Notes under the pieces: model-generated
The model's input: only the letters and a program-made list of their open reading frames with translations
Told to the model about the DNA's origin: nothing
The model's database searches: none
Assembly: GCA_028280945.1 (NCBI GenBank)
Contig: JANQKV010000056.1
Span: 16,969 to 80,968 of the forward strand
DNA from: Opitutaceae bacterium
GTDB taxonomy: Bacteria > Verrucomicrobiota > Verrucomicrobiia > Opitutales > Opitutaceae
Direction of reading: 5' to 3'
Length of the DNA stretch: 64,000 nt
Translations under genes and position numbers: made by a program
Shown: positions 11,586 through 20,811 of the stretch, piece after piece
How the letters are laid out: the number at the start of each line of letters is the position of its first letter
Numbering within the stretch: the first letter of the stretch is position 1

Positions 11586-12209
11586 TCATGAACGCTGCCA
11601 GTGATCGGCATGAATCAGGTGCTGACTGAACTCTCGACGCTCCCGCAGCCGGAAACCCGCTTCCCGCAACCAGGGACTTGGATCCACCCGGGCGCGGGCA
11701 TCCACCTCCGTCGTGCGGCGAAACACGCCGTACATGAGCGCATGGACAATCTTGGCCCGGGATCGTTGCCACCCTTGGGCGGGAATCGCGAAGTCCGTGA
11801 TCAACCAATCGGCTTGGTCGGTCAACCCAATGGCCAAGCGCGGCAGGATCTTTGCCAGCGTGTCCGCCTCGAAACAATCCAACACGCAGTGGCTTACCAA
11901 GGCATCCCATCGGGCAGCGGGAGGCTGCCACGATTTGAGGTCGGCCTGCACCCACTTGGTCGGACCGGGCGGGACACGCCGTTTTGCTTCCCGCAGCATG
12001 GCCTTGCTGGAATCGACCACGGTGACCGGCACGTTTGGTCGCCGTCTTCGCAATGCACTGAGAAACTGCCCGGGACCTTCACCCACGAGAAGGACGTTCT
12101 TCGCTTGATCAATCGCCCTCAGGTGGGCCACTCGCGCCCGCTGCAGTACGTCGCCCGCCAAGACGTGCTCCATCCAACGATAATGGGGGGCGAGGTGATC
12201 GAATGACAT
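11586..12209 (-). CDS. Class I SAM-dependent methyltransferase
   Basis: VLLVGEGPGQFLSAL...VTVVDSSKAMLREAKRR...DALVSHCVLDCF. Confidence 0.8.
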   Translation of the reverse strand: MSFDHLAPHYRWMEHVLAGDVLQRARVAHLRAIDQAKNVLLVGEGPGQFLSALRRRRPNVPVTVVDSSKAMLREAKRRVPPGPTKWVQADLKSWQPPAARWDALVSHCVLDCFEADTLAKILPRLAIGLTDQADWLITDFAIPAQGWQRSRAKIVHALMYGVFRRTTEVDARARVDPSPWLREAGFRLRERREFSQHLIHADHWQRS

Positions 12210-12272
12210 GAAAGGGAGGAAAATCCTGGCTGAGGTATGACAAAGGACACGGCACGTGCCTGAGGAGGTGAC

Positions 12273-12650
12273 CTAATGCCCGACAGTTTTCACCGAATGA
12301 TGCCACCAGAATCCGGCAAGCACGGCTCCGGCGCCGTAGGCAACAAGGTCCCGCCAATCGCCGGTGGCGTGATCGAAGAGGTAAGGACCTGTGATCTCGG
12401 CGATAAATCCCCAGACCATGAGATGGAGCGCAATTTCCCTGGCGTCGGGAACTCGATCGTGGTCGCGCCAACCGAGACGACGCTGCACCCAAAGCACGAG
12501 TGGCAGTGCGGCGGGTATGAGCAGGACATCGTTGAAATGGTTGTGCAAAAAACCCACCTCAAGACGCGGCTTCAGTCCCCATCGATTCAGCACGTAGAGC
12601 CCGATCGCGAGCAAACACAGGGGGTCACGTCCATAGGCAAACCGCCTCAC
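12273..12650 (-). CDS. Hypothetical integral membrane protein
   Basis: 125-aa hydrophobic ORF (LCLLAIGLYVLNRW, NDVLLIPAALPLVLWV), same strand as neighbouring genes. Confidence 0.6.
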   Translation of the reverse strand: MRRFAYGRDPLCLLAIGLYVLNRWGLKPRLEVGFLHNHFNDVLLIPAALPLVLWVQRRLGWRDHDRVPDAREIALHLMVWGFIAEITGPYLFDHATGDWRDLVAYGAGAVLAGFWWHHSVKTVGH

Positions 12651-12764
12651 AACAGCGCGAGGATGATCAATCCGGAAAGGGCCGCGAGTCCGAGTTTACC
12701 GAGGAAAATGAGCATGGCCGCGACGGTTGCGGAATCCCGGCGCGGCGCAAGCGCAGGTTTGGGG

Positions 12765-15389
12765 CTACTCGGCGCGGAGGGAGTCGATCGGATTTGCCGC
12801 CGCGGCCTTCCGGGCCGGCAGCCAACACGCGCTCGCGGTGACGATCGAGAGAGTCAGGACCGTGACACCGATGACCAGGGGATCGAACTTGTTGGTCTCC
12901 GGCAAAAGAGCACCCAGCCCAACGAGGCCGATGCTCGAAAGACCCACCCCCAGAACGAGCCCTCCGGCCAGCAGCCGGGCACCTCCGCCCAAAACCAGTT
13001 TTATCATGTCCGAGGCCGCTGCCCCCAAGGCCATGCGGATGGAAAGTTCCCGGCGGCGGTTGGCCACGGAATAGGACATGACCCCATAAAAACCGACGCA
13101 GGCGAGAGTGAGCGCCGTGAAGGCAAATGCGGCGATCAGGCGCAGAATCAATTTCTGGGGGCCGAGCGAGCTTTCCAGCCGCGAGGACAGGGTGTTCATC
13201 CTGTCGAGCGGCAGGTTGGGGTCGAATTGATGCACGGTGGCGGATACGATCTTGGCCAAGGCCATCGGGTCACTCTCCGTGCGAATGAGAAACTTGGAAT
13301 ACCAGGGGAATTCCTGGTGCGGCACAAAGAAGGTGGGGGCGGGAGGCTGGTGCAGTCCGTCTATGCGCATGTCGGCGACCACGCCAACAACTTTCCAGGG
13401 ATGGCCGTCGGCATGGATGAGTCGCCCGATGGGATCTTCGTTTTCTTTAAACAGAGTGCGGGCCAGGGCTTGGTTTATCACCATGACCTTGGCTGCTTCG
13501 GGGCGGTTGTCGTTGGTGTCAATGAACCGCCCCCGGATCAAGTGGGCTCCCAGGACGTCAAAATAGTTTTCGGAAACGTATTTGATACGCCCGTCCCGAT
13601 CCGTGCGGGTTTCGGGCTCCTCTTCGAGGCTATAGAAGTAGCTTTGGCCATCCGGGCCAAACGGCAGGTCGTCGGTCGTCGCCACCGCGGTTACGCCGGG
13701 CAGGGCGGACAGGGTGTTGCGCACATCCGCCAGGAATTCCATGCGAGCATTCGCTTCGTCATACCGGCCGCTGTAGGGCATGGTGAGATCAAAGAGCAGC
13801 ACGTTGTCGGGGTTGAACCCCGGCGGGGCGGTCACGGTGCGGACCATGTCGCGGACCAGGAAACCGGTCGCGATGAGAAGCACGGTTGTGAGCGCAACTT
13901 CGACGACGATGAGCAATGATTGGCTACGGTTGCGGCTCCCGTCGGTGGTCCCGCCAGTGTTGTTTTTCAGGGCCGTGTTGGGATCGGCGAACTGCGCTTT
14001 CCACGCCGGCACGACCCCAAAAAGCAATCCGGTCGCGCCACTTGCCAGCAGGGAAAAACCCAGCACGCGCAGGTCCAGTTGAGGGTTCATGGTGGCGGGC
14101 AGCATGCCGCTGCTGAGTTGCTCCAGCAGCTTTAGCGATACTTCCGCGACGACGATTCCCGCAACTCCGCCCAGCAAGGCCAGGAGGAGGCTTTCGGTGA
14201 TGACCTGGCGCATGATACGTCCGCTGCTGGCACCAAGGGCGGAGCGCAGCGCGATCTCGCGTTGGCGTACGCTGGTGCGAGCCAGGAGGAGGTTGGCCAC
14301 ATTGGCGCACGCGATCAGCAACACCAGCGACACCGCACCAAGCAGGATGAGGAGAAACGGGCGGGACTCTTCCGCAAGCAGCGACTGAAAGGGTGTGCCG
14401 CCCACGCTCCAGTCCTGTTTGAAGTCGGGATAAGTGTCCCGCAGCTCGGTCTTGACGGCATTAAGCTGTGCGAGGCCGGAGGTGGGGGACGCCGATGCCT
14501 TGAGGCGGCCGATGGCGTTGCTGCGATGCACTTGGTGGGATGCCTTGTAGGTGCCTACTTCAAGCACGTGGGGCAGGAAAATCTGCACGCCGCGTTCATG
14601 CCAAATTTGCTGGGGGTAGACGCCAATGATCTCGTGGGGGGTGCCGTCGATGATTAGCGATTGGCCCAGGGCCGAGTCTTTGCCGCCGAAGCGTGTTCGC
14701 CAAAAGGTTTCGGAGAGAATGGCCACAGTGTTTCGTCCGCCGACCACTTCGTCCCCCTCCCGGAAGTCGCGCCCTCGCAGCAGGGGCAGGCCAAAAACTT
14801 CGGCAAAACCGTGCGAAACGGAAAGGGCCCACAGTTTCTCCGGATCTCCCAGTCCCGTGAGGTCGTAGAGATCATTGGTGTAGATGGTCAGCGCCTCGAA
14901 TTCGGTCTGGTGCATCCGCCAGTCGCGGAAGGCGGCGCCCGAAACGGAATTGCGGTTCCCATTGGAATTCAGTTCGTGGATACTGATCAGGCGATCGGGT
15001 TCCGGGTAGGGCAGTGGTCGCAACAGGACGGCGTCGACCGCACTGAAGATGGCGGTGTTGGCTCCGATCCCGATGGCCAGGGTCGCGACAGCGACGACGG
15101 TGAATCCCGGTGATTTGACCATCATGCGTAAGGCGAAGCGCACGTCCTGGCCCATCCCGTCCCACCAAGCCCCCAGGCGGTTGTCCCGTACTTCTTCCGT
15201 GCGAGCGTCGACGGAGCCGAAGGTGGCGGCGGCAAGGCGCCGGGCGGTGGCGGGGGTTTCGCCGTTGGCGATGCGGCGCTCGGTTTCGGCTTCGATGTGG
15301 TGGCGCATTTCCTCCGCCATTTCCGTTTCGAAGCGGTTGCGGAACAAGCGGCGGCGAATTCTAACGATGAGGCGGTGCATGAAAATCAT
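12765..15389 (-). CDS. ADOP-type ABC transporter permease (MacB/FtsX domains with N-terminal prefix)
   Basis: FGSVDARTEEVRDNRLG prefix, RFALRMMVKSPGFTVVAVATLAIGIGANTAIFSAVDAVLLRPLPYPEPDRL, C-terminal ADPIDSLRAE-like end. Confidence 0.9.
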   Translation of the reverse strand: MIFMHRLIVRIRRRLFRNRFETEMAEEMRHHIEAETERRIANGETPATARRLAAATFGSVDARTEEVRDNRLGAWWDGMGQDVRFALRMMVKSPGFTVVAVATLAIGIGANTAIFSAVDAVLLRPLPYPEPDRLISIHELNSNGNRNSVSGAAFRDWRMHQTEFEALTIYTNDLYDLTGLGDPEKLWALSVSHGFAEVFGLPLLRGRDFREGDEVVGGRNTVAILSETFWRTRFGGKDSALGQSLIIDGTPHEIIGVYPQQIWHERGVQIFLPHVLEVGTYKASHQVHRSNAIGRLKASASPTSGLAQLNAVKTELRDTYPDFKQDWSVGGTPFQSLLAEESRPFLLILLGAVSLVLLIACANVANLLLARTSVRQREIALRSALGASSGRIMRQVITESLLLALLGGVAGIVVAEVSLKLLEQLSSGMLPATMNPQLDLRVLGFSLLASGATGLLFGVVPAWKAQFADPNTALKNNTGGTTDGSRNRSQSLLIVVEVALTTVLLIATGFLVRDMVRTVTAPPGFNPDNVLLFDLTMPYSGRYDEANARMEFLADVRNTLSALPGVTAVATTDDLPFGPDGQSYFYSLEEEPETRTDRDGRIKYVSENYFDVLGAHLIRGRFIDTNDNRPEAAKVMVINQALARTLFKENEDPIGRLIHADGHPWKVVGVVADMRIDGLHQPPAPTFFVPHQEFPWYSKFLIRTESDPMALAKIVSATVHQFDPNLPLDRMNTLSSRLESSLGPQKLILRLIAAFAFTALTLACVGFYGVMSYSVANRRRELSIRMALGAAASDMIKLVLGGGARLLAGGLVLGVGLSSIGLVGLGALLPETNKFDPLVIGVTVLTLSIVTASACWLPARKAAAANPIDSLRAE

Positions 15390-18091
15390 TCGCTGCGCAG
15401 GGCTTCGATGGGATCAGCTCGACCGGCGCGGCGGGCAGGGAGCCAGGCCGCGCTCAAACCTACCAGGACCAGCAGCAGGCCGACTCCCACCCAGGTTCCG
15501 GGGGAAAAGGGCGAGACTTCATAAAGCTGACTGCGGATTAGATGGCTGAGTCCAAAAACGACGGGGAGTCCCGCTCCCAGTCCGATCAGCACCAATCGCA
15601 AGGCATCACCCAGAATGGGCCGCACCACATCCCGGGCTTGAGCCCCCACGGCGACTCGAATGGCGAACTCCCGTGATCTGCGAGTGACCTCGAATGCGAT
15701 CAGACCATACAGCCCGATGCAGCAGAGCAGGAGGGCAACGGCTGCGAGAGCGGTCCCGAGGGTGGCGAGCAGCTTCTCACGTCCGATGTTGTGGTTCACG
15801 TTCGCCTGCATCGTGCTTACGTTCATCACTGGCACGGCGGGATCCACTGTCGCCACGGCTTTGATAATGGTTGAATTCAACCCGTCCGGCGGCAAAGGCG
15901 ACCTCACCACAAAAACGGCCGAATCCATCGAACTGTCGATAAAGCGTCCATAGAAACGCTGGCGCATGGGGAAGTAGCTGGTGGGCTGGAAGTCCTCCTT
16001 GATGTTTTGGTAGCGTGCATCGGCGACGACTCCGACAATGCGCCACTCGGCATCCCAAACCCGGATCACGTGGCCGAGAGGGTCTTCTTCCGGCAGGTAG
16101 CGATCCACGAAGCTTTGGTTTACGATGATCACCTTCGATGACTCGCCGTCATCGGCGGGATTGAAGTGGCGACCTTTGAGAAGAGGGATCTGCAGGGTTT
16201 CAAAAAACGACTCGTTCACCGTTTGACGAAACATGTAGCGGCGATCGGGACCGGTGAGGGTTTTGGTGGTGAAGTTTACCCCACCCGCCGATCGGGTGTC
16301 GGCCAATAGAGGAATCTGCATCAAGGCCGCATGGCTTATTCCGGGCACCGCCTCGAGGGAGGCCAGCACGCGGTCGTAGTAGTCCACCCGGGCTGCCCCC
16401 TGGTATCCCGAAGAGGCGGGGTTCAGCTGGAAAGTCACGAGGTCGGATGTCTTAAAACCGGTGTCGATTTGGCGAAGACTGTTCAGGCTGCGCAGCCCCA
16501 AAGTGGCTCCGGTCAGCAGGGCCAGTGACAGGCAGATTTGAGCGACGACCAAGACACGGCCGGTGCGCTGATGCGGACCCCCGGCGGATCCCCGGGATTT
16601 CAGACCCGCCAACGGATCAGCCCGGCCGGCTCGCAATGCCGGCAGCAGGCCCGCGAGAAGAATGGTGAGCAAACACGCGAGCACGCTGAAACCGAGAACC
16701 CTCTGATCCAACGCCGGATCGTAGTTTAGTCCGGCGGTGGAGCCGGCGAGAAGTCGGGAAATGGCGTGCCGTCCCCACGTTGCGATAAGGATGCCGCCGA
16801 TACCGCCCAGAAATGCGAGCACTGCGCTTTCCGTAAGGGACTGGCGGATAAGACGCCGGCGCCCGGCGCCAAGGGCAACACGCAGAGCAAATTCATGTTG
16901 GCGGGAAGCGCCTCGAGCGAGTGACAGTCCGGCGAGGTTGGCGCAGGCGACGAGCATGACCAATCCCGTCACAATCAACATGGTGACAAGAGGCTGACCG
17001 TAGGATCGGCGGTCGAATCCCAAACCTCCAGCCCCGGGCTTGAGCAGAATCTGCGGGTTGGTCATGCGTTCCCGCGCATGTTCACCAAACGCGGTGGACA
17101 GGGCGGCGGTGATCGGGGCATCGCTCTGCGAGCCCGGGATCCGAGCCATCAAGCGAATGAACCAGTGCCAGTCATTGGAGAATTCCGTGTAAAGGAAGGG
17201 CGAGCGGTCCGCCATGGGAATGTATATCCCCGGTGGATTGCTCGGGCGAATGCCGTGAAACCCAGCGGGCAGCACGCCAACTATGGTATAATCCAAGCCG
17301 CGTATGCGGAGGGACCTGCCCAGCACGCCCGGATCATGGGTGAAGTGCGAACGCCACAACTCGTGACTGATCACCGCCACATTGTCTCCGCTGGTGTCGT
17401 CGCCGGTTTGGAGCAGTCGGCCGATAAACGGGCGGACTTGGAGTCCGGAAAAAAAGTTGTCGCTCACCATTTGACCGGTCACCGCGAAAGATCGCTGGCC
17501 GGAGCGAGCCGTGATTTGATTCAGGGGGAAGTAACCGAAGAGTTCTCCTCGATCACCCAGCTGTTCGCGCAGACCCAGGAAGGTGGGATGGTTGAAGGAC
17601 GGACGAACGCGGTAGTTTCCGATGGTTTCGCCAAACTCATGATTGAGGGAAGGTACCCGGACGTCTTCGCCGCTCCAATGCACAATGCGAAGCTCACCGG
17701 GATGGGGAACGGGCAGCGTTTTCAGGAGAATCGCGTTGACCAACGAAAACACCGCTGTGCTCGCGCCGATGCCGATGGCGATGGTGGCGATTGCCACCAA
17801 GGTGAATCCAGGTGATTTTCGAAGTCCGCGGAGCGCATATCGGATGTTGTGCCACACCTCTTCGAGTGACCGCCCGAGTCGACCATCCCGCACCTCTTCG
17901 GTGCGGGCGTCGATGGAGCCAAATTCGGCCGCCGCGCGCCGGCGCGCCGTCTTGGGATCCTCGCCTCCCATCACGCGTCGCTCGGTTTCCGTCTCAATGT
18001 GGAGGCGCAGTTCCTCCGCCATTTCTGATTCGAACTTCCGCCGAAACATCGTGCGGTGGAGGCGGGTCAACAAGCCGGAAAGTCTGTTCAT
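15386..18091 (-). CDS. ADOP-type ABC transporter permease
   Basis: FGSIDARTEEVRDGRLG, IRYALRGLRKSPGFTLVAIATIAIGIGASTAVFSLVNAILL; 4-nt overlap with next gene. Confidence 0.9.
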   Translation of the reverse strand: MNRLSGLLTRLHRTMFRRKFESEMAEELRLHIETETERRVMGGEDPKTARRRAAAEFGSIDARTEEVRDGRLGRSLEEVWHNIRYALRGLRKSPGFTLVAIATIAIGIGASTAVFSLVNAILLKTLPVPHPGELRIVHWSGEDVRVPSLNHEFGETIGNYRVRPSFNHPTFLGLREQLGDRGELFGYFPLNQITARSGQRSFAVTGQMVSDNFFSGLQVRPFIGRLLQTGDDTSGDNVAVISHELWRSHFTHDPGVLGRSLRIRGLDYTIVGVLPAGFHGIRPSNPPGIYIPMADRSPFLYTEFSNDWHWFIRLMARIPGSQSDAPITAALSTAFGEHARERMTNPQILLKPGAGGLGFDRRSYGQPLVTMLIVTGLVMLVACANLAGLSLARGASRQHEFALRVALGAGRRRLIRQSLTESAVLAFLGGIGGILIATWGRHAISRLLAGSTAGLNYDPALDQRVLGFSVLACLLTILLAGLLPALRAGRADPLAGLKSRGSAGGPHQRTGRVLVVAQICLSLALLTGATLGLRSLNSLRQIDTGFKTSDLVTFQLNPASSGYQGAARVDYYDRVLASLEAVPGISHAALMQIPLLADTRSAGGVNFTTKTLTGPDRRYMFRQTVNESFFETLQIPLLKGRHFNPADDGESSKVIIVNQSFVDRYLPEEDPLGHVIRVWDAEWRIVGVVADARYQNIKEDFQPTSYFPMRQRFYGRFIDSSMDSAVFVVRSPLPPDGLNSTIIKAVATVDPAVPVMNVSTMQANVNHNIGREKLLATLGTALAAVALLLCCIGLYGLIAFEVTRRSREFAIRVAVGAQARDVVRPILGDALRLVLIGLGAGLPVVFGLSHLIRSQLYEVSPFSPGTWVGVGLLLVLVGLSAAWLPARRAGRADPIEALRSE

Positions 18092-18104
18092 GATGATGGT
18101 TGTT

Positions 18105-20810
18105 TTATTCGCTGCGCAGGGCGCTCAGGACGTCGATGTGGGCGGCGCGGCGAGCCGGCAGCCAGACCGCCACGGCGGAAGCCGAGGCCAGGGCCAGGAT
18201 GGTGCCGAGCAGGGCGAAGGGGTCGAATGGCGTCACGTCGAAGAATGCGGCCCGCGCCATGAAGCCGAGACCGATGGCGAGCGGCAGTCCCATCAGCAGC
18301 CCCCAGATGGTGAGAAGAAGAGACTCCGAGAGCACCTTGCGGGCGATTTCACCGGGAAGCGCTCCGAGAGCCATGCGGATGCCAATCTCGGCCCGCCGCT
18401 GGTTCGTGCTGTAAGTCATGAGCCCATAGAGGCCGATGCAGCTCAGCAGAACAGCCAACCCTCCCAGCGAGCCAAACAGCATGGCGAAGGAACGCTCAAT
18501 GGCGATCGAACTGTCAAACTGGGCCTCCAGGGTGGAGATGTTCGCCAGCGGAATCGACGGATCCAAGGCAGTGATTTCCTTGCGTGCCGCCGGAATGATC
18601 GCAGTCGCCGGCAGAGCGCTGCGGATGTAGAAGTCCATGGCGGGCGGTGTATTCTGGCGCGCCGAGGTGAACATGGTCATGGGGGGCTCGCTCTTGACGT
18701 CATCGTAAAGGGTTGTCCCGCACACCCCGATGATTCGGTAATTGGTTCCTCCCATCCGCAGGGTCTGGTCGATGGGGAGTTGACCCGGGAAATGACGCTC
18801 TGCGAGCAACGCATTTATCACGGTGACAGGCTCGGAATCCACGTGGTCCTGCGGTCCAAATGCACGGCCCCTTTGGAGTCCAATGTTGAGGGTCTCGAAA
18901 TAGTCGTCCGCCACCACCATGGTGTAGGCCTGCATGCGTTCGTCGGGTCGCGGCTCGCGACCGGGAATATGGAATCCACTGGAGGCCATGCTGCCGCTCA
19001 GCAGTCTGATGTTGGAAGCCGTCACGGAGGTCACGCCGGGTATGCGGGAGAGGTTTTCCTGAGCTTGATCAAAAAACTCCAGCCGCTGTTCGTCGGCATA
19101 ACCCTCCTGATCGGCATTGAGCCGGAAGATCAAAAGGTTCTGTGAATCGAAGCCCGTTTCGACCGCACGGAGATTGTCCAAGCTGCGCACGAACAGTCCG
19201 GCGCCCGTCATCAGCAATACGGAAAGGGCGATTTGGATAATGACCAGCGCACGGCCCAGGCGATGCCGGGTGATGTTGCAGGTTCGTCCCGTCTGCAGGT
19301 CGGTGACCAGGTCGGTCCGCGAAGCCCGGAACGCTGGCAGCAGGCCACAGAGCAGGGCGGTCGCCACGGTCACCGCCACGGCAAAGAGCATCACGTTGCC
19401 ATCGGTGGTGAGGTCCAATTCCAGTCCGGGATGGGTTGTCGGGAGGTATCTCAGCATGCCGTTTTTGAGGAGAGCACCAAACCAGAATCCACCCGCGCCG
19501 CCGCCCGCGGCCAACAGGAAGCTCTCGACCAACAGGCGACGCATCAGGCGAAGTCGTTGGGCGCCGATGGCTGCACATATCGCGAACTCCCGGCGCCGCA
19601 CCGTGGCCCGAGCCAGCAACAGCCCGGCCAGGTTGGCACATGCGATCAAGAGGATGACTCCAACGATACCCTGCAGGGCAAACAGCCGGGGGGCAATGGC
19701 TCCGCGGTTGGGCACGATGCCGGCCCGGCCATCCTGAATCAGGACGTCAGGTTTGTTGGCGCGAGTGCTGGATTGATCGAGGGTGTGCTCAAGGCGGGAC
19801 CGCAGCACGGTATGAAGCTGAGCGTTCGTCCGCTCCGGATGAAGACGCACCATCATCCTAATCCACCAATTGTCATAGGACTGCAGGGCCCGGTAGGGTT
19901 GAAGCAGGGGTTGCGCGGCCAGGGGAACGTAGACATCGATCGGTTCCCCGGGGAACGGAGCGGCATAATCGACCGGCATGACCCCGATGATGCTGAACTT
20001 GTGCCGGTTTATGCTGATGGTCGCACCCAGGATATCGGGATCGGCGGCATAGCGGGTTTGCCAAAGGCCATGCGTGATGACCGCGACGGGTGCCGCGTTG
20101 GCGAGATCATCCGCGGGCGCAAACACGCGACCAATTTGAGCGGAAACCTGCATGCCGTTGAAGTAGTTGCCGGATACCATCAGCACATCGGAGATTCCAA
20201 CTTCTCCCCCGGCCCCCGTGGCCTGGCCGCGGACGGGAAAGAAACCAAACACGTCGCCGAGGTCTGCGGCGCTATCCCGAAAATCCTCGAACGTGGCATG
20301 GGGAAAGGCGTTGGCCTCAAGTCGGCCGTTCACACTGAATCCGCTGCCGGTGAAGTTGTTGAGCGAGACGTCTTCTCCCGTCCATTTCAGGATGCGCAAC
20401 TGTTCAGGATTGGGCACGGGCAGGGAGCGCAAGAGCATGGCGTTCACCACACTGAAGATGGCCGTGTTCGCACCGATACCGAGGGTGAGGGTGAGAATGG
20501 CAACTCCGGTGAAAGCCCGTGACTTTCGCAATTGGCGGAACGCAAAAACAAAATCCTGCCAGAGCTGTTCGAGCCAAACGCTCAGGCGGGCGTCCCGGAC
20601 TTCCTCGGTGCGGGCATCCACGGAGCCGAACTCGGCCGCTGCACGACGACGGGCGGTGGCGGGACTCTCGCCGAGAGCGATCCGGCGTTCGGTTTCCAAC
20701 TCGATGTGCGCCTGCATCTCTGCAGCCATCTCATCCTCGAAACGACGCCGGCGAATCGAGCGGGTGAGACGAGTGAATAGTCCTTTTAACGCACTCATGT
20801 CCGGATCCAA
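18105..20810 (-). CDS. ADOP-type ABC transporter permease
   Basis: FGSVDARTEEVRDARLSVWLEQLWQDFVFAFRQLRKSRAFTGVAILTLTLGIGANTAIFSVVNAMLLRSLPVPNPEQL. Confidence 0.9.
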   Translation of the reverse strand: MDPDMSALKGLFTRLTRSIRRRRFEDEMAAEMQAHIELETERRIALGESPATARRRAAAEFGSVDARTEEVRDARLSVWLEQLWQDFVFAFRQLRKSRAFTGVAILTLTLGIGANTAIFSVVNAMLLRSLPVPNPEQLRILKWTGEDVSLNNFTGSGFSVNGRLEANAFPHATFEDFRDSAADLGDVFGFFPVRGQATGAGGEVGISDVLMVSGNYFNGMQVSAQIGRVFAPADDLANAAPVAVITHGLWQTRYAADPDILGATISINRHKFSIIGVMPVDYAAPFPGEPIDVYVPLAAQPLLQPYRALQSYDNWWIRMMVRLHPERTNAQLHTVLRSRLEHTLDQSSTRANKPDVLIQDGRAGIVPNRGAIAPRLFALQGIVGVILLIACANLAGLLLARATVRRREFAICAAIGAQRLRLMRRLLVESFLLAAGGGAGGFWFGALLKNGMLRYLPTTHPGLELDLTTDGNVMLFAVAVTVATALLCGLLPAFRASRTDLVTDLQTGRTCNITRHRLGRALVIIQIALSVLLMTGAGLFVRSLDNLRAVETGFDSQNLLIFRLNADQEGYADEQRLEFFDQAQENLSRIPGVTSVTASNIRLLSGSMASSGFHIPGREPRPDERMQAYTMVVADDYFETLNIGLQRGRAFGPQDHVDSEPVTVINALLAERHFPGQLPIDQTLRMGGTNYRIIGVCGTTLYDDVKSEPPMTMFTSARQNTPPAMDFYIRSALPATAIIPAARKEITALDPSIPLANISTLEAQFDSSIAIERSFAMLFGSLGGLAVLLSCIGLYGLMTYSTNQRRAEIGIRMALGALPGEIARKVLSESLLLTIWGLLMGLPLAIGLGFMARAAFFDVTPFDPFALLGTILALASASAVAVWLPARRAAHIDVLSALRSE

Positions 20811-20811
20811 G

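Noticed and set aside
12655-12730. Possible tiny membrane ORF (MLIFLGKLGLAALSGLIILALL) upstream of 12273..12650
   Set aside because: Only about 22 codons, not in the ORF track and no support beyond hydrophobicity.
12276-13919. Long + strand ORF (547 aa) opposite the first ADOP gene
   Set aside because: Shadow ORF of a GC-rich gene: low-complexity Gly/Arg/His-rich translation with no recognisable domain, fully antisense to a well-supported permease.
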